A stretch of DNA of 64,000 nt from Acanthaster planci (lineage: Eukaryota > Echinodermata > Asteroidea > Valvatida > Acanthasteridae): contig NW_019091419.1 of NCBI RefSeq assembly GCF_001949145.1, forward strand, positions 705,476 through 769,475. Reading direction: 5' to 3'. The notes beneath the pieces are model-generated. The model did not search any database. It was not told where the DNA came from and worked only from the letters and a program-made list of their open reading frames with translations. The position numbers and the translations under genes were made by a program. The stretch's first letter is position 1; each line of letters starts with the position of its first letter. Positions 37,523 through 49,280 of this stretch are shown piece by piece.

Positions 37523-40500
37523 TATGTCATCGTTTACGCACTTATATTACTGTAATTGGCATTTAAGAAAACGCAAACTTTGACACTAGTTATTACTTAA
37601 ATAAGCCACAATAAACATGATTAGGGGCGGATGGGCGCCATGCCCTCTCTGAAGAAAAATAATTTTTTTCTTTGAAAAAAAAATCAGTGAGAGAAAGGCC
37701 ATTTTCTCGCTCTGTTTAATTGCCCTTCCTTCAAAAATTTGTAAAAGCCCATCAATGTAGCCTCACTCCATGATAAGGCGATAGTAGGGAACTTGAAAAT
37801 ATTCTGAACATTTTTGTTATAGACTTAAGCTGCATCCGAATAAATTATGGAGTCATGTGCAAGGACAGTTAAGGCTATCAAATGAGGGAGCCTTATAAGG
37901 GTTATGCGACCTGGCGGGCCGAGCGCGACGACCGTGTAGTGCGTATCGCGCCGGCTGAAGGGATGGCTATGGCTAGGGAAGAGCAACGTAAGTCTGACTT
38001 GATTCAAGCCTTAGATATTAACACGTTTGGAAATACGGGGAGACGCGACAATAGACGTAGCCATAGCTCTAGAAGCCCGTTTTGGCTACGGTCATAACAA
38101 TTATGCATTTTGTCCTCGATAATGTGCGAGCCAGTTGTATTATGCGCGCAGCAAATACCTCGTCCCCAGGGGCTACTCGTTTTGTTTTAATAGAAGGCCA
38201 TGGGCGCGCACTGCAGACTATTAGAAAAGGTTGGTGCTGCAGAGTAATCAAGGGATTGCTCGTATCGTGCACGGTCGCTACATGATAAAAAAATAATGAG
38301 AACATTTTTGTTGGCAGTTGGTGGGTGATCGCCATGTCCGCGATGATCGCAGCTCATTACGACAACACCCTCTCGCTGCGGCGGAAGCTTAACATTTTTT
38401 GCAGGTGTCCTTTAGTCACCCGTCGCATCATCGTCGTGAGCACAGTACAACTCGACGGGCGGAAGCGGTGAGCTGGGAAAACAAAAATCTGCTAGATGGA
38501 AACGACTCAACTGCACAGCGCGGCGTCAGTCTTTGTATAAAAGCGATGGGGATGGTGCAAAGACACGATGCGATGGCATGACACAGTGGAGCCGTCGTGT
38601 CGTGCGTTGGAGCAGCTACGCAATGTGTGACAATAGTATACAGCATCACAGTGTGCTCCCCCTCACAAGCAAATACTTTCCTCTTTTTTGAAAGGGAATT
38701 GTCAACTGGCGGTGAGCCTACTTATGGTTATAAATCGATGCTTGATTGATACTCTGTTACACTTCATGTGCTCTTCAAGACTGCAAAAGTTCCCCCCACT
38801 TCCCCGAGTCGTCTCGTAAAAGCACATACATATAAATGTATACAGAGCTCTCTCGCAGTCGAGCTTGAGAAAACTATACATGTACAACCACACTGCCCCA
38901 CCATTCAAATTAGTAATTCAAAAAGCTCAATGAGTATATTACAAAAAAATATAACCTTGTGCGCATATGTTTTATGACCGGGAGACCTGCTGGACGTGTA
39001 TGAAGCCCAAATGATGCATGTGCGTGACTACAACATTAATTCTTAACGATCTTTGTTGCTGGAAGAGGGGATTTTACTGCAAAGAGTGGCGAACAAACAT
39101 GATCGCAAATTGAGAAAGGACAAGTTTCGTAACTAAGACTTTTCAAAAGTCCAAGCCAGTATTCTTCATTAGCTCGATATACCGGTTTCCGCAGCTAAGT
39201 GCGAATACCTTGTGACCTCTAACCCTATCGACAGTGTGCGAGGTTTGAGGAAATTGGAACGTCTTAAAGTCATAAAAACTCAGCGGAGTGTATGTGTACA
39301 TTTTAATGAGATAGGCTCATCGTATTAAACAATTTTGTTGCGTGTAATAATTGCAAAATAAAATTGAAAATTACAAAATGTAGGCCTATAAAACTACGAT
39401 GAAAGACATTCAAAACCTCGAATGGTCTTAACATCTGCTGAAAGAACCTCCAGTAATTTTGTCACTCGATTCCATGAGGTCCTTTAAAAAAAAAAAAAAA
39501 ATCACCGAAAATACTGATAAGCATGCCGCAGGCACAGTGAGGCCTGCTCAGAGTTAAAAAAATCGATTGCTAGACCAAAGTGTAACTCAGCAACTGATTC
39601 CAAAATTACAGACACTGCCTGTCACGGTATAATGCCATAGTAACCGTGTGCTCTGTATGCGAGGCCACAACACAGGCCTATAGAAAAATGAAACCAACAA
39701 TTCGTGGACCGAAATATTCATGAAAATGACAACAACGTGCATTATTCTCCAACCGGATTAAGGATGTTCAGGAAAGGAGCATGCGTAATCGATCATGTGG
39801 ACAGACGGCTGTTGCCTGACTCCGACGTTGCATTTTTAGGAACCCAACACTGCGGAGCCATATGGTGCTGATATATCCATCTGAGTCTAGACCTATGTAC
39901 AAACGTAGGTAAGCTGAACAGCTGTTACAGTTCAAATCTATGAAACAACCTACAACAGCCAAATCTTCATTTGCATCCCCCATCACCCACGACAGTCTGA
40001 GATCTCTCCTGCATGACTCTTGCAGGTTGATGGTTGCTGTCTTGGTTGTGTACACAGACATCGCTTCATCTACACAGCCACTGGCACAAGAGCGGTTAGG
40101 ACTAGACAGCAAGGTAACGTGTGACAATCTATTTCCCCGTTTCTGTTTTTTTTACTATTCTTGTATGAGTCGATTACATCAACAGAGTACAGGAATACTG
40201 TAAATTGTCATTTCTTTATGTAGATCACAGTCGGAAGAGCCATACAATAACGTTATTTTTGGGCTACATTGACAACGATCTTAAAATTGTCCTTTGTAAA
40301 AAAATTGTATATTCAATATAGGCCTAGGCCTATGTCCGCAACCGTTATAATAATATTCCAGAGAATGTTAAGTGATGAACATGAAGTCAATTAACTATTT
40401 CCAAATAAACACAGATGAACGGCAGTTATTTCAACAAATTTAACGGTGACTTAAAAATGAGGCTTTGTGTATTAGCTATTCTCTTGCTGTACTGCGTTGC

Positions 40501-43500
40501 ATGGTAAATTGTCGCATTTGCTTTTTGAAATTTACGGTTCGTACAACGTGTCGGCTTTTCTACGCAGACATTAATTTGCCCGGAGCAACTCACGAAATTG
40601 TAATGAGAATACTGGTGTACGATAGTGAAAAGTTAATGGATCGCAAAGGCAGGGAAGGTTTTCTCCTGTGCCCAATAAATTCATGCCACATTATTCTGTA
40701 GTGAGAATTAATTGAGGGAGATAATTATTATTCCATCGCCCTGAAATTCAGCGCAGTCACGTAAGCCAATGTCCGCACAATCAATGTGCAAAGTTCTCTG
40801 CAGAATTAGATGCGGAGTGATAATGTTTGGTATTGCCTCATTTTGGAAAGCTGAATTCTAACAAGAAATTCGTATAATCTAAAGTATGATTCGTGGTTTA
40901 AAAAATTAAGAAGCCGGATTTTGCAAATTTAATCAGATTTTTCAGATTTGAATCGAATTTTTTGTAATGTTTATAAAAGTTGCAGACAACTTGGCTTAAG
41001 TGTCTATTCCAAGCATGCGAATTAGCTGCACGTGTGTTAATGTTTTCTCTCATTCATTACAAATTACACAAATTCGGAATTAAAGTAAGAAATTTCAATT
41101 AAGTGAATCAAGTAATCTGATTAAAATCACAAACCACCTCAAATGTTGCCACGCGTCCAGGTAAAATGCATACAGTATATACAAAACATGTATCGCAGAG
41201 AAGGCAGTTTCTGTAGAGACGCAGGTACATGTACCAAAGGTGAAATGCGTAACAGGTTTAAAACCAAAATATAAATTTTGACAAAACCAGAGTGCACGGG
41301 AATTGCTTTAATACAAGGAACTCATACCTAATAACCAGTGAGTAGAAAAATATCATCAAACACACGTGCATGTATTTATTTTACATGCTATTTGTGAGTA
41401 CGATTTTACCGCATAATGACCAACATCTCTAATCTCAATGTGCATGTAGAGATTGATATATCTGTACATGATAGATATACGTTGATCCTTAACCATGTTA
41501 CACTCAGAAGTGGACACTTCAAATGACGTGAAATTAAATCAGGATTTTAAATCCTCTACATGACATTCATGCACAGAATCCAAAAAGTTGATTGAAATCC
41601 AAACAAGTGGCTTAAAATGAACAAAATAATCCTCCAAAATAATCCTGTTGTGTGTAGTACGTGTACATGTGCATTTGTAATTTCTTATACCAGGAACTGA
41701 AGGGCTCACAGAGGGGGATTTGCTGTTTAATTAATGTGCAAAACCTGGAAAACTTATCAATGAGTTGGAAAAAACATCAAAAAGTGAACCATTTTTGTCT
41801 AATTTTAAAAACAATTATGTTGATCAGCCAACCCTGATCGAAAGTAGGGTTGATACTTTTCAGCGTCGTTCCTTTACCGTTTGAATAAAACTCGGATTTG
41901 GATAATTGAGTTCTTGACGTCTAAGTTTAAGCAATCTCTGTGCCTTTATTTGAAAGCAAGCTTAATTGTATTGCAATCAAATAAAGATTTTCGTGCATGA
42001 ACGAGCCCACCGATGTAAGCTTCCTTCAAGATCAGAATGTGATTCGGATACAGTCTCCTTCTACGCCTACACCACTCACTGCTTAATTTGATTCTATCGA
42101 GAGCTTGTGAACAGCCGGCCTGTGCGGAGAGGCTCAGATAATCTGATTAAAGTCCAGATTACGGGCTCATCACGAGGGCGCGTTTATTACTGTGTTATAA
42201 AGCGTTTGTATGCGTGTGTCGATTTTCTAGGTACATCTATTTGTTCATGCGGAAACCATTTTTGAATATTATTTATCTCAGTTCGTAAACTAGTTATTTA
42301 AAATTGCTCTCTGGATTAATCATTGGCCTCCGTGAGTAAGCAGGCGGCGTAATCGGGACTCACATTACATATTCCAGTAAACGTGCAGCAGCGGACAGCA
42401 ATGACGCTTAATACAAATGCATAGACACGGCTATATAAGCACGGTACATGATCACATTACATACCATCACCGATATTTCTGTCATTCCTGCAAACAGAAT
42501 TTCTGTCGGCAAGAGCAGTAAATGATAGGGACCTAACGCACGTGAGCACCTGTAACACATTCGTAACCCATCTTAGCAGGCGTGTAGCGTCAGACCCCGA
42601 ATGATTAAATTGAACGGTCTTTCGAGCGCAAACAAAAGCAGTAGTTTCCAACACTTGAGTAGAGTTTCAATGCAACATTATGTAAAAACAATATTAATTT
42701 TGTTAACATTCATTTGATAAAAAAATAGTGGGGTAAATTATTTTTAGGGTCATATATTATTCTAATGTATTCGCAGAAACCGAAAATAGCTCATCTTTTA
42801 AATGATCAAATCCGTTTATGATACCTCGAGGCAAAAGCACAGAAGTTAATAATGAAACCCACACACGTGTCAACGAAAAAAAACGTAAGCCGTATCTACC
42901 GTTCGCGACGTGAGAGGAATTGTTACTATAAACACACATGGTCAGTTCACACTGTTTCAAACATATTGAACAACAGCAACGAATTTCGGTGAGTCTCCAA
43001 AATGTCAGTGCAGTCACGTAGCCAGCGCAAATGCCGTGAAATGTCGACACTCCTCATGCAGGTGGCGATGTGACAGTTGATAGCCAGCGTGACCTCAACA
43101 TCGCATTAGTTGTGGGTCCTGTGCGACTGAATGTTGGACCAACATTTATGTATTATTTGGATTCCAAAACCGCTGAATAACGCAAATTTAGAAAAGAAAT
43201 TATATCATTTATTCCCGACTTTTTTTGGGGGGGGGGTGTTTGAAACAAATGTACTAAGTTCATTTTTTCCCTTCTCCAACTCCAGGTAAGTTATCAAAAA
43301 AAAGAGGGGGGGGAATATTCGTTTTCGTGCAAAATGCCACACTGCGTTGTTAGTCCGATAAATTTAAAAAATACTGGCCTTGGGGATTGTTTTTTACAAA
43401 AATGACCAGTAACTGGGAGGGATAAAAAGAAACCCATAGGATTTTCAATGCAAGCTTGGTGGTCTTTCTTAGCGGTGAGGCTAAACTCGAACTGAGGAAA

Positions 43501-43659
43501 TTTAATCGCCCTCTCTCGATATTAAAAAAAAAATCGGAGAGGAATAGCCCCGTTCCTCCATTCCTACATCCGCCAGCGACTGTTGGTGAACCGTAAATAC
43601 ACAGTCCCTCGCTAGAAAAGTGGGTCAACATTTTTAACCCTTAACATTTCTGTTTTCAG
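37523..43659. other. Intergenic region between DHRS12-like and TP53I13-like genes
   Basis: The two genes diverge, so both promoters should lie here, but none is identifiable. About 37880-38650 is GC-richer with CpG-containing patches and TATAAAAG at about 38537, possibly a repeat or promoter-like segment. AGGGGCGGATGGG at 37621 recurs at about 46827. No gene is supported. Confidence 0.4.
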
Positions 43660-43661
43660 CC

Positions 43662-46600
43662 ATGGACTACAAGGTCCTTAAGTGGCAGTCATACCTGCTT
43701 GTCGCGGCCATGGTTGGTGTCGCAGAAGTGAGTGCATCTATGACGCAAGGCAAGTGGCGCTACAGGACGGACAGCGACGGTGACATGCACGGAGGAGTAC
43801 CAATGGGTATCCCAAATGACAAATGTGACAATGCCAAGGTGGGTGCGCAGGCCTGTCACTGGATATGGGATAAATACCTCTATACACGCATTTTAGTGGC
43901 AACATGCAAAACCATGTTTTGCGTGCAAAATCACAGACCAGTCAGAGACCATGATTCGGGAGTCACTCACCCCGACTCGGAAAACATTTTCATATGACTA
44001 GGAAAACCCCGACTCGGAAAACATTTTCATATGACTAGGAAGGCGTGTTTCTGCCAACCAATGACAACTCGTTAACATCTTTGTATTTTAGGGGCAGCTA
44101 AGATGACACGCCCATATTACATCCCGCTTGCTGTTCCTGCATGTTACTAGTACCACTGTGGTTTACATAGAAGTGGCTTGATCAAACATACATGTACCCC
44201 AGAGCAATTTTATGCATATCATTAACAAATCCCACAATAGGAACCGTTCAGGATGAATAGAAGTTGTATAGCTAAACTTTAATTTTTTGGTAACTTGGAA
44301 TGGTCAGCAAGTTATTGGCTCGGGGGTTGAATTTCTGGATGATCTCTGAAAACATTTTCTTTCGAGTCTGAAAAAAATGTTGCCCATGAAAGGTGTGTCT
44401 GCCTTTTTGGAGATGGATTCCCTTCGTTTCATTTCTCACTCTGGCAGGATCATCTTGAAGTTGACTGGAACAATATGACACAGGACTACCAATGTCTGGG
44501 ATCAATATACACGAACGAAAAGGTATTATACGTGCATATGCAACACTTTCTCTAAATTTCTGCCACATATGCTAGAAAATAATTAGTTTGTTTCTGTAGA
44601 ATCTCTGTCTACAAAATTATCGCTGGCCTGGAGTTTTGGGTTTAATGTGCATATTTCTGCATTCAAGCAAATGGTATGACCACTTTATAGACAGATCATA
44701 CTTTTCTGAGGGAGGAAATCACACTTTAAATGCAAGAAAGAGTTTTGAAACACTTGCCAATCATACGTCGGTTCAAATTTACTATGTGAATTCCATCGTC
44801 AGAGTGTTTCAAGTGACTAATCAATGGAACATAGCACTACGCTAATTTGTAACTAAAACACTTACAAAAGAATGGTGGCCATCGCACAAATAATAATCCC
44901 CCTTCTTTCCTTTTTTTCTAAAATCAAGACGCTGAAATTGTTTTTCCTTATTTCTCCTCAATAATGCAGAATCCAGCAACTATTCCAGCTGCACAGTGCA
45001 CCACTCTTCTGGACCCAGTAAGTAAAAAAAATCCTGCCAGATTGTTATAATAGCAAAAAAAAATATTTTTTGTAACGATGATTTTGATATGATGAAAAAT
45101 GATAATTTACAGTAAATTTTAATTGATATTTTATTGGAAATGTATTATCCTGTAACAAAAGTAAGTGTCCAATCATCCATGAAGTAGAAATGTTTATACT
45201 ACACGATGTTTCTACCCCGACTTCACTTCATAACCTTTCTTGATTTTCAATGAACAAGTCTCATTTTGTCTCGCTTTTTGGCCAAGATGGGAGAGTAGAT
45301 TGAATACCTAACGAAGGCATTTAAGAGGGTTATTTTCTTACGTAAATTAATTTAAAACATTCTGTTTACCTGCTGTTTTTAACCCACTGCTTTATGCTCG
45401 GAGATGGATTCATACGCTGTGTACTTACCAAAATGTGGTGAAGCAAGGGAACAAAACCGGGAGATATGCTGTTTCGCCAAAAATGACCACAAAAACGATC
45501 TTTCCGTCAACAGCCGATTCACGTGTGCCTACCGGAACCCATCGCCTACCGCGACCCCATCCCAACGTCGGGAGCTCACCGCCCACTGTGGGCCAAGTTC
45601 GGCGAGTACAGGTACCTCCCCAAGCAACGATGGCTGCACAACCTGGAGCACGGCTGCGCGGTGTTCTTGTACCACCCATGCGCGGATCCCGAACAGGTGG
45701 ACGAGGTGAGAGCCATCGCTAATGTCTGCCTGCGGAAACACATCATCACACCCATGAAGGAACTGTCCAGAGAAACGGTAAGATCTTGGACCAATTATTT
45801 CGAGCATTAGTCAATTAATATCGTTTGAGAACGAGTGCCGTATACAGCCACTAACCGCCTTCCTTAATATGATTCAAAACTACAAACAAAATGTGACACT
45901 TGTGACGAAACATTCATTTCGAAGTGAAACATTACAAGTTCAATTTAAAAATACTCAGTCTTTTTCTGTCCTGGCCCATAGATTTTATGTACAAAGTTCC
46001 AGGTGGTGGTGTTGGCCTACGGAACTCATTCCCACTGTATTTTCTCCCAAAGCAAAGTTGAGGGGAAATGAATACTCAACTGTACGAGGAAGGTGATAGT
46101 GTTCCAAGAATAAAAACGTGTATTTACGACCACCACAAGCATTGAATCTGCACAATTTCAGGGCTATCTCAATTCAGAAAGTAAAACAAGGCCCTATTTC
46201 GTTAGAAAACTCAAGTCACTTGAACATCTCTTACACTTCTTGATGAAAATGTTCCCATCCCAATAACACGATTCAGTCTCGTCCTTTTTGAAATGTAAGC
46301 TATTTATATATGGCATTCAGCGTACGAGTACATGTACAAGCTACAATTTGTGATTTATACAGCCAATGTTACAAAACACTTACAAACTCCCTTTTTTATG
46401 CCAAAAGGGAAAAGATTTTACACAGAATAAGACATACTGACTGATAGCCTCTTCGTTTTTGGCCGACAGCCATTTGCAGTACTGACCTACGGTTGTAAAC
46501 TGCTCCTGCCATATGTTGATGCTGACCTCATCGTGGACTTTCTCCGGGAGCACGCCCTAGACGCCCCCGAGTCCTCGGTGACGAGTGATGGACAATTTGG

Positions 46601-46724
46601 GGTAGGATTGGAGAGACCAGCCGCTCGCTTGGAGGATGACAAACCCGGGAGCATCTGCTTAGATTATTTCCGCCAGCTAGAGGAGGTTCTGTTGGATGGA
46701 TTGCCAATTCTGTGGAAAGGCTAG
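43662..46724 (+). CDS. TP53I13: TP53I13-like DUF3105 protein (4 coding exons, 247 aa)
   Basis: The exons 43662-43838, 44970-45017, 45514-45777 and 46470-46724 have GT/AG boundaries, all phase 0, and join to 247 codons plus stop. A CTGTTTTCAG acceptor sits directly before CCATGG, so exon 1 of the CDS follows a 5' UTR intron. Residues 1 to about 26 (MDYKVLKWQSYLLVAAMVGV and on) look like a signal peptide or signal anchor. The DUF3105 core lies in exon 3: IPTSGAHRPLW (91-101), FGEYRYLP, then the signature HNLEHG (117-122) followed by CAVFLYHPC. Exon 4 has PFAVLTYGCKLLLPYV, also typical of TP53I13. In vertebrates TP53I13 is a p53-induced growth-suppressing protein with a C-terminal membrane segment. 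This model ends soon after the domain and has none, so it may be secreted or signal-anchored. Exon 2 (16 codons) is the least certain. Confidence 0.87.
43970..44042. repeat. Two-copy 37-bp tandem duplication
   Basis: CCCCGACTCGGAAAACATTT and the following TTCATATGACTAGGAAAA occur twice in a row, nearly identical, in the first intron of the TP53I13-like gene. It is either a recent duplication or an assembly artefact. Confidence 0.85.
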
Positions 46725-46875
46725 CTGACGTGTTAAAAGTGTGAAAGATGTGTTTACAATGGAAACGTACTTCACCCCCCCCAAAAAAAAGGATTTGAAG
46801 AAAATATACAAAGTGATACACTGCGCAGGGGCGGATGGGGGGGGGCATGGGGCAGACACATTTTTTTCACCAAAA

Positions 46876-47258
46876 AATAAACGAATAAATAAAAAAAAAA
46901 GAAAAGGGGGGGGGGAAGGCGAAGAAAAAGAGGACCCAGACTGCCTGAAAGTGCACCACAGAGGGCCTAGAATCCCTGAGCCCCGGCCCCATGCGGTAAT
47001 GTCTACATGCTACACACTCCTGGGCATTTATCATACCTGCTCTAGTTCAAACCCCCACCACACACTTTTGGAAAATCATGGATCACGCCTCCTCCTTGGA
47101 ATATCCTGGATCTGCACCTGAATAGCAAACTTCATTTGCTAGTTTTGGGTCTATTGAATTTCTTTGAATTTTTCCGGGTGGGGGTTGTTTACGCCCGTAA
47201 TAACTTCACCATAATTAGCATTGCCTACAAAAGTGTCTCGGGGCCTGTAAAAAATAAA
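46876..47258 (+). terminator. Candidate poly(A) signals of the TP53I13-like gene
   Basis: AATAAA occurs at 46876-46881 and 46884-46889 (within an A-rich tract) and at 47253-47258. The last lies about 530 bases after the stop codon in less biased sequence and is the better candidate. The interval also holds a G- and A-rich low-complexity tract (about 46820-46920), perhaps an inserted repeat. Confidence 0.35.
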
Positions 47259-47280
47259 GTCTTATAAAAAGAAAACGTAG

Positions 47281-48029
47281 CTCTCTTATCCACAGGCAGC
47301 AATGATGCCAAATCCAAATGATATACTTAAGGGAACCATCACGCAATGGTAACACTCATATGATGTATAATATATCTGTAGAATTTGTGCAAATAGGTCT
47401 GCTGTTATGTACATTGGCAAGCATAGTTTTGTGCAGCCTTGAGTCCTATGAGACATCTGTCCATAATGTGCACTCACCATTTTCAAGAAGTGAGCATAAA
47501 CTGCACATGCTAATGTTGTAATGCTTTTGTTGTTTTCAAACATTCCAACACGAGCCCATGGAGTTAATCATTTTGTGACAACTGAGATATGAAACTCGGA
47601 CACATTTCAACTTAGTACATAAAGGTAATGGGGACTGCCACACTCTAAAATGAACAGAATGTGAAAAGATTCCTTAATCCTTGGAACTTCACACATGATA
47701 AACGTGATGGTACATGATTTGTTGCCTTCAAAATCCTTGTCTCTTTCAGTACACTCCTACACAGAGATGTGGCAAAAGAAAATTTAGGGGACAGGTGAAG
47801 TTTATGTATGTCTCCTTTGTGCATTTAAGGAGGGCTGCGTCTTGAACGTGAAGGACTACCAAAGAGAGGTAGGATTTTGTTTTCAACTGATAGAGGACGC
47901 AGCCAAACTGAGCTGACATCTGATAGGGCAAAATAAACGTAGAGTAACATATACTTACATGAATAATCAGGAAAATATTAGTCTTGTAATAGAAGAAAAT
48001 GTTCAAATGGATGACACAAGCGACGTAGC
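47281..48029. other. Short intergenic gap between convergent genes
   Basis: Separates the 3' ends of the TP53I13-like and MED15 genes, which converge. Only short, unrecognised ORFs are present. Confidence 0.35.
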
Positions 48030-48044
48030 TGAGTACATAGGAAT

Positions 48045-48050
48045 TTTATT
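48045..48050 (-). terminator. Candidate MED15 poly(A) signal
   Basis: The first clear AATAAA on the minus strand downstream of the MED15 stop, about 1.2 kb away. This would give a long but plausible 3' UTR covering about 48030-49249. Confidence 0.35.
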
Positions 48051-49162
48051 TACAGCCTGTATATAATGTACATTTCAGAGTATTAAATATCAAAAAAAAA
48101 AAGGCTGTGCGATACAAACAAATGGAATACTTCATAAGAATTGAAATGCATCCAAGTTTGGCTTCAAATTACCCACTGAATCAATTAACAATGACTTCAC
48201 TGAGCCATTTTGGAATTCTAACGCCAGTTGCAGTGAATGCCGTCCAGGGAAGTCATCAGTAGTGAGTAGGCAAATTCTAGGCCCGTTTGTTTCATGCATA
48301 ACTGGATCCCGATCAGTAGTCCCAAGGCTGGTTCGTGCTATCCATCAGGCAGGTTCTGGTGCCAGTGAATCAATATCGGATCACAATCTGGATCTAAGAG
48401 AACTAAACAGGCCCTCGGAAACCCTCCAGAAATGGCTGATAGAGATCATCTGAAGACCGGACACAAGACCAGTCATGAGTAACTGGGCGAACAATGACTT
48501 GAATTCAGATTGGGAATTCAGGTGTCCTGACTAAAATGCTCTATTGTAAGCTTTTTTTCAGAAAATTGTCAGGGGCCAAAGTGCCGCAGCATGAGAATTG
48601 AGTCAACAAATCTTAGTGTAGGATTTTATAAACAGAAAAGACCATAGGATTTCTGTTGACAGTAATACCAACAAGGCTTGATGATCCCTTATAAAAGTCT
48701 AAGAAATGTGGGCAAAGAGCCTAGTTAAGAGAAATGCATCTCTCAAAGAAGTTACAACCAACTGTCAAATGATACCTTGCGTTATGTTATAAATTCAAGA
48801 GGCCAGTTATCCAAACTAACTTGGTGAGTGACCAGTGATTGATGCGAGTACAGTAATAGTGATAGCACCATCAAGAAACTTTCAGCAAACCAGCGACATG
48901 TTCTTAAATCATCTGCCAGTATGAAGACAGTGTCTCAACGATCAGGAGCATTCATTTCATTGGACAATTTTCCCCTGCACTGCGAGAACAGTCCACTTTG
49001 AGCAGAGACCATTCCAAGGCAGTGATCTGATAGGACTGGCATGTTCCCAGTGGAACGGCTGCCTGTTCTGGAATGAGAACAAGGCATTCCCTTAGCCATG
49101 CCATACATCAAAGCGGGAATAGACTGGAGGGCTCCTTTTACTGATAATGAGAGGGCACTGAC

Positions 49163-49280
49163 GCAAGACTTGAGTTATGCCATTTACTGATGAGTTTATG
49201 TAGAGATGGTACCGAGGCAAGACTTGCGTTACGCCATTAACTGATGAGTTTAAGCAGAGATGGTACTGAGGCAAGACTTG
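49163..49280. repeat. 54-bp tandem array spanning the MED15 stop codon
   Basis: GCAAGACTTG begins at 49163, 49217 and 49271, an exact 54-base spacing. On the minus strand each unit reads roughly CGCAAGTCTTGCCTCRGTAC, then CATCTCT, an in-frame TAA, and ACTCATCAGT. The rightmost unit is the real end of MED15; the other two lie in its 3' UTR, the leftmost more diverged. Confidence 0.88.

Noticed and set aside
39768-40127. 119-codon minus-strand ORF
   Set aside because: No recognised domain, no flanking exons, and a competing plus-strand ORF of similar size.
45404-45810. Several overlapping ORFs around TP53I13 exon 3
   Set aside because: They are other-frame or antisense shadows of the real exon 45514-45777.
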